Shown here in pieces: positions 38,823-51,572 of a stretch of DNA of 64,000 nt. The position numbers and the translations under genes are program-made. Position 1 is the first letter of the stretch; every line of letters starts with the position of its first letter. The notes under the pieces are model-generated. The model searched no databases. It saw nothing but the letters and a program-made list of their open reading frames with translations, and was not told where the DNA came from. Origin of the DNA: Prorocentrum cordatum (Eukaryota > Sar > Dinophyceae > Prorocentrales > Prorocentraceae); NCBI GenBank assembly GCA_963575745.1, contig CAUYUJ010014324.1, forward strand, positions 90,810 through 154,809. Direction: 5' to 3'.

Positions 38823-38905
38823 TTAGGTCGGGCATGTCCCCCTACATGTGGATTTTTTGCGAAAAATGAAGAATACTCAAAAGGAATACTCCAAACAATT
38901 GTGGG
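38823..38905 (+). mobile_element. MITE family 1, copy 3 (left half only)
   Basis: TTAGGTCGGGC, then ATGTCCCCCTACATG, GGATTTTTTGCG and AATACTC align with the left half of the 160-bp element. The right terminus is missing, so it is truncated. Confidence 0.78.
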
Positions 38906-39096
38906 GCCACCAGGCTGTAGGGCGAAGGTTCGCAGTTTCCTGTGCCAGTTGCAGCTTCCAGTGTCCATTATTGCAATTCTGCTTCTTGCTGCTTACTGTT
39001 CCTTGTTGATGGACCGCGCGAGTGGGGGAGGCCAAAACCGGGCACTTCTACCACGCCCTGAGCGTGTGCTCTGAATTGCTGGGGTGGGTAAAAATT

Positions 39097-39535
39097 GGCA
39101 CCCCTCACGCAGATCGGCGGGGTCAGGGTCCAAAAACACAGGGGATGTGCCACATGTCTGAAATTCGGTGGCACCCCTCACGCAGATCGGCGGGGTCGGG
39201 GCCCCAAAACAGATGGGATTTGCAACATTTCTGAAATTTGCTGGCACCCCTCATGCAAATCTGTGGGGTCAGGGTTTAAAAACACATGGGATTTGCCACA
39301 TTTCTGACATTCGGTGCCACCTCTCACGCAGATCGGCGGGGTCAGAGTCCACTAATATAAAGGATTTGCCACATTTCTAAAATTCGGTGGCACCCCTCAC
39401 GCAGATCGGCGGGGTCAGGGTCCACAAATACAAGGGATTTGCCACATTTCTGAAATTTGCTGGCACCCCTCACGCAGATCGGCGGGGTCAGGGTCCACAA
39501 AGACAAGGGATTTGCCACTGATCATCCTCTTCTCC
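39097..39535. repeat. 73-bp tandem repeat, six units
   Basis: GGCACCCCTCACGCAGATC or a variant starts at 39097, 39170, 39243, 39316, 39389 and 39462, exactly 73 bp apart. Each unit also has GATTTGCCACATTTCTGAAAT-like text. The register is not a multiple of three, so only short ORFs result. Confidence 0.93.
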
Positions 39536-39694
39536 AGATCGCCCAAACCAAATCAAAACTAAAGTTTTGTCGTAATCTTCGGCCTCTGGGGTCCCTCGAC
39601 GGACACTGGGGCTGTCAAACAAATAGTTCGGGGTAAAATTTTGGCCCCGGGGAAGGGGTCGGGGCTTCCAGGGACCGCGTATTGAACAACATCC

Positions 39695-40215
39695 AAGATT
39701 CCTCATCCTCCTCCTCCTCCTCGTCCTCCTCCTCCTCCTCGTCCTCCTCCTTTGGGGGCCGGACGAGAGGGGGGTGGGGGGGGGCAGCAAAGGGGGGGTC
39801 AGCGAATCGGCTCACCCAGCTGGTTGTCCTTCCTCATGCTCTTCCTCCTCTTCCTCCTCCTCCTCCTCCTCCTCCTCCTCCTCTCTGGTTCTCCTCTCCC
39901 CCCTGCTCCTCCTCCCCTTGCTCCTCCTCTTGCTCGTCTTCCTCCTCCTCCTCCTCCTCCTCCTCCTCCTCCTCCTCCTCCTCTTGTGCTTGTGTTTCTT
40001 CTTCTTCGTCCTATTATTATGATTATTATTCCTCTTTTCCACCTCCTCCTCTTCCTCCTCCTCGTCCTCATCCCCTTCCTCCTCTTCCTCCTCCTCCTCC
40101 TCCTCCTCCTCCTCGTCTTTTTCGGTATCCCCCTCGTCCTCCCCCTCCTCCACCTCCGCGTCCTCGCCGTCGCCCTCGTCCTCGTCTTCGTCCCCCTCTG
40201 CCTCCTCCTATTTTT
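39695..40215. repeat. Long (TCC)n pyrimidine region
   Basis: Three close tracts (39700-39755, 39835-40005, 40035-40215) separated by G-rich and AT-rich bits. The 392-codon plus ORF here is low-complexity Ser/Pro/Leu and not a gene. Confidence 0.88.
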
Positions 40216-40640
40216 CATCCTCGGGCATCCCCCGTGCCCGGTGCCCGACATTTCCCCGATCGGTCCACGGGTGCAAACTTGGCAAACAAGAGTTGTGTTC
40301 TGCGTTTTCTCCATCCCCTCCTCCTTCACCTCCCCCGCCTTTGCTTCCTCCTTTTCCTACTCAGTTTTTTACTGTTGCTCCTTATTAACGATGTGATTCC
40401 TACTATCTTTATCGATCGTATTATTTATTGCATATCGGTACGCTCGTTCCTTTTCGTAGGTTGTGCATTAGTAATACGTTCGAATGCTGACTACTCTTGT
40501 TCATACTCGTTTCCTTGTTTCTTACTCGTATGTTTATTTATCTTATTATTCGTGTTCTGTTTCCTATGGAGATCATTATTGTTATGTGTTTCCTCGTCCT
40601 CCTCCTCCTCCTCCTCCTCTTCCTCTTCCTCAAACTCAGA
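40216..40640. other. AT-richer spacer, no gene seen
   Basis: Positions 40330-40600 are T-rich (for example ATTATTTATTGCATATCGG) and stand out from the GC-rich surroundings. A further (TCC)n run lies at 40598-40628. Confidence 0.5.
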
Positions 40641-43600
40641 GCCACGGCGTCACTCGCTGTGCCGAAACGCGCCAAGAATCCACCAACACATGCTAGAGCA
40701 AACTCGACTTGTCCGGCGGATGCTCTGGGGGGGAATTGCTCAGGCGGGGGCTGCAGCACCGCTCAACGATGTGCTGCCAACCAAACCTGCAGAATGGGCC
40801 CAGTGCCTTGTCTTGTGCACTTCAGCTTTGCATTCGGCTTCAGCTGCGGGTGCACCGTGAAATGCCTTCGGGCCATCTCATCCGAATCGGATTTTCCGCT
40901 CGCGCGGACACTCCTCTCTATCTTGTTGTCGCTTGCCTTGCTCGCCCCGTCGGTCTTGCCTCCCCTCCCCGCTGCTGCTGTTGCTCCCCCCGTCCAGCTC
41001 AGAGGATACCGAGTTCCTCGAAGTCTGGCTTCGCACGCCGCCACGTTCGCATGCGTCGGCCACCGCCACTGTCGCTGTCGCCGTCACCCGAGTCGGCGGC
41101 ACTGACGAGGGGGCGACGGCGGCAGCGGCACTGCCGAGACGCGCCCAGTCCGGCAAGGCACGAGGGTGCAAACCAGATTTGTCTGGCTGATGCTCTGGTG
41201 GGGGGTCTGTGCTCAGGAGAGGCTGCAAAACCGCTTTGCGATGCGCTGTCAATCAAACCTGCAGGATGGGCCCTGTCCGCTCATCTGTGCCCTTCAACTT
41301 TGGTTTCGGCGTCAGCTGTTGGCGCACCGTGGAGCGCCTTCGGGCCAGCTCACCAGGAGTCGGAGTTTCCGCTCGCGCAGGTGCTCCCCTCTGTCTTGTC
41401 TTGTCTGGCTCCCCCCTTCCTTGTGTGGTTGCGTTTCTCCCCCCGTCTGGCTCAAAGGATATCGGACTCCTCGCAGCCTGGCTTTGCGCGCCGCCAATCT
41501 TGGACGCGTCGGCCAGAGCCACTGTCGCTGTCGCCGTCGCCCTGGTCGGTGGCCCTGACAAGGTCGACGGCGGCAGCGGCACTGCCGAAACGCGCCCAGC
41601 GCTCAGCAAGGCACGAGGGCGCAAGCCCGACTTGTCTGGCTGATGCTCTTTGGGGCGGGGGGCCTGCGCTCAAGGAGGGGCCGCAGCGCCCTTCAACGAT
41701 GCGCAGCCAATCGAATATGCATGGGCGGGTCTCCCCATCTTGCTGTGCACTTCAGCTTTGGCTTCGGCTTCAAATGTCGGGGCATGGTAGAACGCCTTCG
41801 AAACAGCTCGCCCAAGTCGGATTTTCCGCTCGCACGAGCGCTTCCCTCTATTCTGTCTTGTCATGTCTTGCCCCCGTCGGTCTTACCTCCCCTCCCGTCT
41901 GCTGCCGCTGCCCCCCCCACCCGGCGCGCAAGATGCGAGCTCCTCGCAGCCTGGCTGAGCAGCGTCCAGGCTTGGACGCGTCGGCTATCGCCACTGTCGC
42001 CGCCGCCCGAGTCGGCGGCCCTGACGACGGGGTCGACGGCGGCAGTGGCAGCGACGAAACGCGCCCAGGGCCCAGCAAGGCACGAAGGTGCAAACCCGAC
42101 TTGTCTGGCCGATGCTCCGGGAGGGGCCCGCGCTCGGGGGGGGCTGCAGCACCTCCCAACGACGCGCGGTCAACCGGATCTGCAAAGTGGGACCTGTCCA
42201 TTTTTCTGTGCGCTTCAACTCTGGCTTCGGCTTCAGCTGCGGGCGCGCCGTGACGCGCCTTCGGGCAAGCTCGCCCGAGTCGGACTTTCCTCTCGCACGG
42301 GTGCTCTCCTGTCTTCTGTTGTCGCGTTTTGCTTTCCCCGTCGGTCTTGCCTGCGCTCCATGCTGCTGCTGCTGCTACTCCCGTGCCGAAGCGCGCCCGG
42401 AGTCCAGGGTGCAAGCCCGACTTGTCTGGCTGGCGCCTTAGGGGGGGCCTATGCTCAGGGGGGGCCGCAGCGCCGCTCGGCCATGCGCTGTCGACCAAAT
42501 CTGCAGAGTGGTTTCCATTCCATGTGTCTGTGCACTTCAGCTTGGGTTTCGGCTTCAACTGCGGGTGCACCCCGGAGCGCCTTCGGGCCAGCTGGCCCGG
42601 GCCGGATTTCCCGATCGCGCAGGTGCCCACCTCAATCTTGTCTTGTTTTGGCTTGCTCTCCCCGTCGGTCTTGCCCCCCCCCCCCCCCCCCCCCGCGGCG
42701 CCGCATTTGCCCCTCCCCCGTCAGGATCACCTCCACGCAATCTGGCTTCGCGCGCCGCAAGGCTTGGGCGCGTCGGCCACTGCCGCTGTCTATGTCGCCG
42801 CCGCCCACGTCGGTGGCCCTGGCGAAGGGGCGACGCGGGCGGTGGCGATGCCGAAACGCGCCCAAAGCCCAGATCCCAGCAAGGCACAAGGGGGGTGCAA
42901 ACCCCGAACTTTCCGGCCGAAGCTCTGGGGGGGGCCCGCGCTCGGGGGGGGCTGCAGCACCTCCCAACGATGCGCTGTCAACCGAATCTGCAGGGTGGGC
43001 CCGTGACATTTCTCTGCGCTACAGCTCTGGCGTTGGCTTCAGCCGTGGGTGCGCCGTGGTGCGCCATCGGGCCAGCTCGCCCGAGTCGGACGTTCCGCTC
43101 GCGTAGGTGCCCCTCTCTGTCGCGTCATGCATGGCCCTGTTCTCCCCGTCGGCTTTGCCCCCCCCCCCCCCCCCCCCGTGGCCCCCTGCAACTGCTGTTG
43201 CTCGCCCGATCCGGCTCGGAGGCTCGCAGGACGCCGGGCTCCTCGCAGTCCGGCTATGCCCGCCGCCAGGCTTGGGCGCGTCGGCCACCGTCGCCGTCGA
43301 CGTCGCCGCCGCCCGAATCGGTGGGCCTGACGAGGGGGGCACGGCATCAGTGGCAAAGCCGAAACGCGCCCAGAGCCCAGCAAGGCACGAGGGCGCGAAC
43401 CCGATTTTTCTAGCTGATCCTCTGTGCCGGGCCCGTGCTCAGAGGGGGCTGCGACGCCGCTCAACGATGTGCCGTCGACCAAACCTGCAGGGCTGGCCTT
43501 TCTAATTCCTGCGTTCTTCATCTCTGGCTTCGGCTTCGCCGTGTTCGGGCCGCATCGCGCGAGTCGGATTTTCCGCTCGCGCGGGTGCCCTCCTATGCCT

Positions 43601-46600
43601 CGTCCTGTCCTGACTCTCCCCGTCAGTCACCCCCCGCTTCGCGCCGCTGCCGCCGCTGTCGTTGCTCCCCCCGTCCGGCGCAGAAGATATCGCGCCCCTC
43701 GCAGTCTGGCTTTGCACGCCGCCAGGCTAGGGCGCGTCGGCCACCGCCGCTGTCGCCGTCGCCGCCGCCCGAGTCGGCGGCCCTGACGACGGGGGCGACG
43801 GCGACCGTGGCAGTGCCGACGCGCGCCCAGAGCCCAGCAACACACGAGGGTGCAAACCCGAGGTGTCTGGCCGATGCTCTGGGGGGAGGCTGCGCTCAGG
43901 GGGGGCTGGAGTACCGCTCAACGATGCGCGGTCAACCGCGCCTCTGCAGAATGGGCTTTGGTTTCGGCTTCGGCTGTAAGTACGCCGGGAAACGTCGTCG
44001 GGCCAGCTCGCCCAAGTCGGGTTTCCCGCTCGTGCGGGTGTTCCCATCTGTTGTTTTGTCGTGTTTTGCTCTCCGCGTCGGTCGTGCCCCCCCCCCCCCC
44101 CCGGCAGCTTCCGCCGCCCCCCGCCGTCGTCAGAAGATATCGGGCCCCTCGCGCTCTGGCCTTGAGCGCCGCAAGGCTTGGACGCAGGTGCTCCCTCTGC
44201 TTTGTCTTGTCTTGCCTGCCTCCCCTCCATTTTCCTGCTGCGTTGCCCCCCGCGCCCGGCCCGGAGGATATCGAACTCCCCGCAATCTGGCCATGCGCGC
44301 TTCCAGTCTTGGACGCGTCGGCCGCCGCCGCCGTCGCCGTCGCCGCCGCCCGAGTCGGCGGCCCCGACGGCGGGGCCGCGGCAGCCGTGGCAGCGCCGAA
44401 ACGCGCCCGACGCCCGGCAAGGCACGAGGGCGCAAATCCGACTTGTCCGACTGATGCTCTGGGGGTGGGGGCCTGTGCTCAGGAGGCGCTGCGGCGCCGC
44501 TTGACGATGTGCCGTCGACCAAATTTGCGCGGCGGGCCCTCTCCATTCCCCGTCGCATGGTGATGTGGCTTCGGCCGCGACGCCGTGGAGCGCCCTCGTG
44601 CCAGATCGACCGAATCGGATTTTCTGTTCGCGCGGGTTCTCCCCTTCTGTCCTGTTTTGTCTTGCGTTGCCTGTCTAGCTCTGCCCATCGGTTTTACCCT
44701 CCTCCCTGCCGCTGCCGTTGACCTCTCCGTCCGGCTCGAGAGTGCATCGAACTCCGCGCAGTCGCGCCGCCAAGATTGGGCGCGCCTGCCGCCGCCGTTG
44801 CCGCTGTCGCCGCCGGCCGAGTCGGCGGCCCTGACGAAGGGGCGACGGCGGCAATGGCAGCGCCGGAACGCCCCCAGAGTCTAGCGAGGCAGGCGGGTGC
44901 AAACCCGACGTGTCTGGCTAGGGGCGCGTGCTCAGGAAGGCTGCAGCGCCGCTCAACGATGCGCCGTCGACCAAGTCTGCGCGGCAGGCCCTCATGATGT
45001 TTCTGTGCACTTCAACTTTGACTTTGGCTTCAGCTGCTGGTGCACCGCGAAACGCCTGCGGGCCGCATCGCGCGAGTCGGATTTTCCGCTCGCGCGGGGG
45101 CTCCCCTCTGTCTTGTCCTGCCTTGTCCTGCTCTCCCGGTCGGCATCCCCCCCCCATGCTGCTGCCGTTAATCCCCCCGCCTGGTTCAGAATATATCGCG
45201 CACCTCGCAGTCTGGCTTGGCGCGCCGCCAAGCATGGGCGCGTCGGCCACCGCGGCGTCGCCGAAACGCGCCCAGAGTCGAACCGCGGTCCATCAAAAAC
45301 TGCAGGGTGGACCCTTCCGATGTCTCTGTGTACTTCAGCTTTGGCTTCGGCTTCAGCTGTGGGTGCACCGTGAGACGCCCTCGGGCCAGATCGCCCAAAT
45401 CTGATTTTCCGCTCGCGCGAGAGCTCCCCTGTGCTGCATTGTATTGTCTGGCTCTCCCCGTCGGTCCTTCCTGCTCTCCCTGCTACTGCTGTTGCTCCCC
45501 CCGTCTGGCTCGGAGGATATCGGGCCCCTCACAATCTGGCTTTGCGCGCCGCCAGGCTTGGGCGAGTTGGCCGCCGCCGCTGTCGCTGTCGCCGTCGCCC
45601 GAGTCAGTGGCCCTGACGAGGGGGCGACGGCGGCCGCGGCAGTGCCGACGCGCGCCCAGAGCCGAGCAAGGCACGAAGGTGCAAAACAGAGGCGCCTGGC
45701 CGATGCTCGGGGGGGGGGGGGGGCTGTGCTCAGGGGGGGCTGCAGCGCCGCTCAACGATGCGCTGTCAACCGAATCTGAAGGGTTGGCAAGTCCCATGCT
45801 CCTGTGCATTTCAATTACGGTTTCGGCTTCACCTGTGGGCGCACCGTGACACGACTTCAGGCCAACTCACCCGGGTCGGATTTCCCGCTCGCGCGGGCAC
45901 TCCCATTCTGTCTTGTCTTGTCATGCGTTGCTCTCCCCGTCGGTCTTGTCCCCCGTCTCCCTGCTGATGCTGTTGCCCCACCCGTCCGGCGCAGAAGATA
46001 TGGAACTCCTCGCAATCTGGCTCTGCACGCCGCCAGGCTAGGACTCATCGGCCACAGCCACCGTCGCTGTCGCCGTAACGTGAGTCGGCGGCCCTGACAA
46101 AGTGGCGGCAGCGGCCGTGGCAGAGCCGAAACGCGCCCAGAGTCCAGCAAGTCACGAGGGTGCAACGCCGACTTGTCTGGCTGATGTGCTTGTTGGAGGG
46201 CTTGTGTTCAGGGGGGGCCGCAGCGCCGCTCAACGATTTGCTGTCGACCACACCTGCAGGGTGGGTCCTTCTGATTTCTGTGCGCTCCAGTTTTGGTTTC
46301 GACTTCAACTGTGGGTGCACTGTGAAGCGTCTTCAGGCCAGATCACACGTGTCGGACTTTCCGCTCGCACAGGTGCTTCCCTCTGTCTTGTCCTCCCTTA
46401 TTTTGCTCTCCCCGTCGGTCTTGCCCCCCCCCTCCCTGCTGCTGCTGCTGCTGCTCCCCCCGCCAGGCTCAGAGGATATCGAAGTCTTCGCAGTCTGGCT
46501 TTGCGCGCCGCCAAGTTTGGACGCGTCGGCCGCAGCCGCTGTCGCTGTCGCCACAACATTGAGTCGGTGGCCCTGACAAGGGGGCGACGGCGGCAGTAGC

Positions 46601-46840
46601 AGCGCCGAAACGCGCCCAGAGTCCGGCAAGACATGAGGGTGCACACCGGACTTGACTGGCTGATGCTCTGGGTAAGGGGGCCTGTGTTCATGGGGGGCCG
46701 CAGCAACGCTCAGAGTGCTGTTAACCAAGCCTGCAAGGTGGGCCCTTCGCATTTTGTCGTCGGCTTCAGCTGTGGGTGCACCGTAAAACGCCTTCGGGCC
46801 AGCTCACCCGAGTCTGATTTTCCGCTCGCGCGGGTGCCCC
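40640..46840 (+). repeat. Satellite of about 470 bp, 14 units
   Basis: A tandem family whose marker, CCGAAACGCGCCCAG or a variant, recurs about every 380-570 bp: near 40665, 41140, 41589, 42055, 42389, 42853, 43363, 43823, 44397, 44865, 45263, 45647, 46127 and 46607. Each unit then has GCAAACCCGACTTGTCTGGC, a G-rich run, CTGTCAACCAAACCTGCAG, CTTTGGCTTCGGCTTCAG, GATTTTCCGCTCGCGCG, a C-rich run and GTCGCCGCCGCCCGAGTCGG. Units are strongly diverged, with length changes in the G and C runs. The 300-500 codon ORFs change frame within units and encode no known domain, so I treat it as satellite DNA. Confidence 0.85.
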
Positions 46841-46844
46841 CCCT

Positions 46845-47395
46845 CTTCTTCTTTTTCTTCTTCTTCTTCTTCCTCCTTTTTTTCCTGCTCCTCGTCCTCG
46901 TCCTCGTCCTCCTCCTCCTCGTCCTGGTCTCGTCCTCGCCCTCGTCCTCCTCCTCCTTCTCCTCCTCCTCCTCCTCCTCCTCCTCTTCCACCCCTTCCTC
47001 CTCCTCCTCCTCCTCCTCCTCCTCCTCCTCCTCCTCCTCCTCTTCGGTCTCCCCCCTCCTCCGCCTCCTCCTCCTCTTTTCCTTATTACTCTTCTTCTTA
47101 TCATTGTTATATTCTTCTTACTCGAAAGATTGCTATAATTGTTCGTTTTCTTCGCATTATTCATTCAATTCTGATTAGTCGTATGTTTCTGATTATGGAA
47201 GAATTACGATCGTTCTTCTTAATATTAGTTTTCTCCTTCTTCTTCCTCCTCCGCCTCCTCCTCCTCCTCTTCCCCTTCCCCCTCCTCCTCCTCTTCCTCC
47301 TCCTCCTCCTCGTCCTCCTCCTCCTCCTCCTCCTCCTCCCCCTCCTCCTCCTCCTCCTCCTCATCCTTCTCCTCCTCCTCCCCTCCCCCTCCTGC
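46845..47395. repeat. Pyrimidine region (TTC)n/(TCC)n flanking an AT-rich core
   Basis: (TTC)n then (TCC)n at 46845-47085, an AT-rich core at 47085-47230, then (TCC)n to 47395. It closes the satellite on its right. Confidence 0.88.
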
Positions 47396-48399
47396 TACCC
47401 CCCTCCCTGACCGGCGACATCCGATCCTGGCCACTTTTGCCCCCCACCCTGGGCGGAGGCCGACCGACGCGCTCAAGGCGGGGGACCTCGCGCGTGACCG
47501 CGTCAAGGCCCACCTGGCCGGCCCTCCCCGCCCTACCAACGGGGGGGGGCCCTGTCGCTGCCCGAGGCTGCCCGTGCTCCTTCCCAGCGGCTGGCACCCC
47601 AGGCTCTGAGCATCGCTCAACCGATCCCCATCCCCACCAGCGTGGGCTGGGCCCCACTGGCCCCGTAGGCTGCTCTTTCCGGGTGTCGAGGGGCATATCC
47701 CCAACTGAGGTGGTGAGACGGGGGGGCTCGAGATGTAGCTGGGGAGTTGGATAGGGTTGAACGATACTGAGGCTCCCTCGCGTCGCGAGACCAAAAGCAA
47801 CAACGTGGAATGTCCCAGCGGAGAACCGCGGGTAACACCCGGAAACCGCTAAGAGGACGCCCTCATCCAATCCATCCTGCAGGTGCTGCTCAGCCATCCG
47901 GATGAATGCGACGGACGTTTTGTTATTGTTTTCGATGCTCTGCCTCTGGGGCCCTCGCTAGGCGAAACAGTCGTCAAAAACCGATGTTCCTTTGTCATCT
48001 TGAGCCGACTCCAAACGAAAAGCTGGTCCTGGGGAAGGGGTCAAGACCTCCGGGGGCCCACGTTGTAAGAGAATTCATGACGTCGGAGAACTGGGACAAC
48101 GGTCAGCATGAAGGAAGCGGGCCCTGTAGAAGCAGGGTCCAGGATGTTTGTTGGTTGTTTTTCGGGGCGTTCAACAGGGGGGGCGTTCAAGAGGGGCGTT
48201 CGCCAATCGTGGCCCGAGGCATGTGCGCGAAAAATGAGGGAACCAGGGGACGCAGTGAAATCCCACAAGCCCACTGGGCGGTGGTCTAGCGCGTTGTTCA
48301 ATTTTCCCACTTCCCCTTCGGGGAGGCGTGTACCACTGTTCCTTATCAATATACGCACAACCCACCGGCCTGGCGACAAACCCGAAACCATGAGAACAC
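47396..48399. other. Unique stretch, no gene recognised
   Basis: A minus frame (47361-47897, 178 codons) has a fairly even composition at its N-terminal end (MAEQHLQDGLDEGVLLAVSG) but matches nothing I know. Plus strand 47905-48110 has TCATCTTGAGCCGACTCC and ATTCATGACGTCGG, vaguely like 54790-54930. Confidence 0.4.
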
Positions 48400-49028
48400 C
48401 CCCCGCCATCCTTCGTAAAAGAATCATGCGAAGTACCCTTTGCACGAGAATTTGAATCATGCGCGGACGCCCAACGATCAATTTGCAGGGCTTTTTGACA
48501 GGGACGGCGGGGTGCCGTCATACTCCCCGCTGTGCAATGCCAGCACCACCCCACTATCCCTTGCAAACACAATGCAAAATACACTTTGCACAAACATCTG
48601 GATCATGCGCTGAATTCCCGCGACCGCTCTGCACGGGCTTTTGTCAGTGACTCGGGGGTTTGATGCCAACACCCCCCAAACCACCTTTTGCACGAAACAA
48701 CACGAAGTGCACTTTTCACCAGCATCTGGATCATGCGCAAGCGCCCCGCGCTCACGTTGCGTTGGCATTCGTCAAGGATGGAAGGGGTGCCGGCATATTG
48801 CCTGCTTTGCGCGGGCCCATCATCCCTAGGATCAGTTTGTCAGGGATGGCGGGTGGCGGCATACTGCCAGTTGTGCGACTGCCCACCATGCCGGTCAGAA
48901 AACATATTCAAAATTATCGAGGACGCACACTCGCACATGACACGCCGCTCGCAAACATGTTGTCATTTCGCATGAGTTTTGTTGACAGGGACGGTGGGAG
49001 GGCCGACATATTGCCCAATGTTGCGTAA
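48400..49028. repeat. Degenerate tandem repeat of about 140 bp
   Basis: CATCTGGATCATGCGC or a relative occurs at about 48450, 48595 and 48725. GACAGGGACGG...GCCG(T/A)CATA occurs at about 48498, 48765, 48840 and 48985. The units are strongly decayed. Confidence 0.65.
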
Positions 49029-49259
49029 TTGGTTCGCCTGGCGCAGTTAGCATGTGCGGCGCACCTCGCGGTTTTCGTTCCTCTGGCTAGCGTCTGCAGT
49101 GGTTCCCAATGGTTGTCGATGGCAGCCCCTGTCCATGCTGAGACTTGGATGCTACTTGTGTGTTGGGAGGGCGCCTGGTTGCTTATGGGTGGCTTGGCAA
49201 CCCCCCCATACCCTCTCCTTGTACATGGGCGTTGCGCCCCGCGGGTAGTTGGATCGCCT

Positions 49260-50110
49260 TGTTGGCCCAAGGGGGCCTCATAGAGCCCACGATTACTTCC
49301 AAGATTGCTCAAGATCGCCCCAAGACGTCTCCAAATAATCCACGGAACCCCGCTAAACAACCCTCAATGAGGGCAACATTTTCCGCAACTGTACAGTAGG
49401 ACAACTCGGCGATCCCTTGTTTTTTCAAGGCGTGTGAAATTCTTCCCTTCCTGATGCCCCACCCGGGCCCGCACACAAAAAAAAAAAAACTGATCCCCCT
49501 CACGGCCGTGGGCGGCTCCCGGACGAACGCACCATGACGGGAGATATGGCCCCAAAGCAAGCGAAGGCAGCCTCAAGAGGCCCCCAAGACTGTTCAAGAG
49601 GGCCCCGAATCGCCAACGGATCCGTCCAAGACGCCCAAGATGGTCTCCAAACGGCCGAGGATGCCCCCACGACGCCCCTAAGACGCCTCCAACAATCCTC
49701 CCACGAAACCCACCAAGAGGGGAGACATGATTCCATGATATATGGCATCTGGCCATTGGGGCCTACCGATGGTCCAAGACGGCCCACGAAGCCCCCAAGA
49801 TCGCCCCGAGAACTCGTCCAGACGGCCCAAAAGCGGCCCCAGGGGGCCCCATGACGGCCTCAGAGGGTTTCAAAATGGCCCACGACGCTCCCAAAACGAT
49901 TCCAGGATGGGGGGCCCAGACGAGGGACTAGAATGGACATTTCGAACACTCGGCTTCGAGGGACTCCCAGGAGGCGCCGAAGCAAGGGATGCAACAGTTT
50001 TCCCTGAGGCCCCACAAAGCCACCACGACGCCCCCCCAACAAAAACCCAATCAGCATCCAGAGGGCCCTAAAGCTGCCCCCCACAAGTCCCGTGAGCGGT
50101 CGGCAGAGAC
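49260..50110. repeat. Phased CCAAGA/GGCC repeat, fourth block
   Basis: Degenerate AAGA/GGCCCC units as elsewhere, interrupted at 49370-49500 by a unique AT-rich insert with a 12-A run (49478-49490). Confidence 0.65.
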
Positions 50111-50347
50111 CCCAGGAAACATCCCTGAGGACTCGCACAAGAGACCTCCGGGCCCCTTAGAAACCTAAGAAGGGCACACAAGAGGCCCCCACCAAGCCCC
50201 ACGCGGATCCCATGAAGGCCCGAAACTCCGCCCCACCAAGCCTCCGACAACGTTCTGACAGGACCCCAAGAAACATCCGTGAACAAGGGGTGTCGGAATC
50301 GCCGGGGGGCCCAAGGTATGGCCCCAAGACCAAATCCTGCTTCCTCT
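50111..50347. other. Spacer, degenerate continuation of the phased repeat
   Basis: CCCCAAGAAACATCC-type units grade into the boundary motif at 50348. No gene. Confidence 0.45.
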
Positions 50348-50383
50348 TTTTTCCCAACCATCCTGTGGTGTTGGGTCCTCGTT
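50348..50383. repeat. Left boundary motif of the array cassette, copy B
   Basis: Identical over 36 bases to 2581-2616. A CT-rich stretch and then directly the 77-bp array follow. Confidence 0.8.
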
Positions 50384-50454
50384 CCCCGCGCTCCTTCCTT
50401 CCCGCCCTCCTCCCCCCTCCTCCCCACCCACCCCCCTCCTTGCCTCTGCCCTCG

Positions 50455-51495
50455 GCACACCTCTCACACGTTTCGTAGCCCCATAGGGAGCTCCACCGAA
50501 GGCCCCAGTGGGGGTGTCCACATGCGGTTCCCTCACCCAAGGCGGCATTTCGTAGCCTCATAGGGAGCTCCACCGAAAGCCCCAGTGGGGGGGTCCACAT
50601 GTGGATCCCCCACCCAGGGCAGCGTTTCGTAGCCCCATAGGGAGCTCCACCGAAGGCCCCAGTGGGGGTGTCCACATGCGGTTCCCCCACCCAGGGCAGC
50701 GCTTCGTAGCCCCATAGGGAGCTCCACCGAAGGCCCCAATGGGGGTGTCCACATGCGGTTCCCCCACCCAGGGCAGCGCTTCGTAGCCCCATAGGGAGCT
50801 CCACCGACGGCCCCAGTGGGGGAATCCACATGTGGTTCCCCCACCCAGAGCAGCGTTTCGTAGCCACATAGGGAGCTCCACCGAAGGCCCCAGTGGGAGT
50901 GTCCACATGCGGTTTCCCCACCCAGGGCAGCGTTTCGTAGTCCCATAGGGAGCTCCACCGAAGGCCCCAGTGGGGGTGTCCACATGCGGCTCCCCCCACC
51001 CAGGGCAGCGTTTCGTAGCCCCATAGGGAGCTCCACCGAAGGCCCCAGTGGGGATGTCCACATGCGATTCCCCCCACCGAAGGCCCCAGTGGGGGTGTCC
51101 ACATGTGGTTCCCCCACCCAGGGCAGCGTTTCGTAGCCCCATAGGGAGCTCCACCGAAGGCCCCAGTGGGGGTGTCCACATGCGGTTCCCCCACCCAGGG
51201 CAGCGTTTCGTGGCCCCATAGGGAGCTCCACCGTAGGCCCCAGTGGGGCTGCCCGCATGCGGTTCCCCCACCCAGGGCAGCGCTTCGTAGCCCCATAGGG
51301 AGCTCCACCGTAGGCCCCAGTGGGGGTGTCCGCATGCGGTTCCCCCACCCAGGGCAGCGCTTCGTAGCCACACAGGGAGCTCCACCGAAGGCCCCAGAGG
51401 GGGTGCCCGTCCCCCACCCAGGGCAGCGCTTCGTAGCCCCATAGGGAGCTCCACCGAAGGCCCCAGTGGGGGTGTTCGCATGCGTCTCCCCTACC
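50455..51495. repeat. 77-bp tandem array, about 13 units
   Basis: CATAGGGAG starts at 50482, 50559, 50636 and so on, 77 bp apart. The core TTCGTAGCCCCATAGGGAGC plus TCCACCGAAGGCCCCAGTGG is the same as in the 90-bp array at 11401-13255; the rest of the unit (GTCCACATGCGGTTCCCCCA, CCCAGGGCAGCG) differs. Overlapping ORFs on both strands are repeat artefacts. Confidence 0.92.
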
Positions 51496-51539
51496 CAGAG
51501 GTAGCGCCACCGAAAACGATATTCGTATTTGCGGTATAC

Positions 51540-51572
51540 ACAACTGCATATGGTTGGGTCCTTCGCCAGGCT
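51540..51572. repeat. Right boundary motif of the array cassette, copy B
   Basis: Identical over 33 bases to 13279-13311 and placed, like it, shortly after the last array unit. Confidence 0.8.

Noticed and set aside
40709-43413. Plus ORFs of 514, 487 and 320 codons as a gene
   Set aside because: They lie in the 470-bp satellite and change register from unit to unit, with no known domain.
50455-51495. CRISPR array (regular repeats)
   Set aside because: The units are contiguous minisatellite repeats without unique spacers, in a eukaryotic context, without cas genes. The same applies to 11.4-13.3, 27.3-29.3 and 39.1-39.5 kb.
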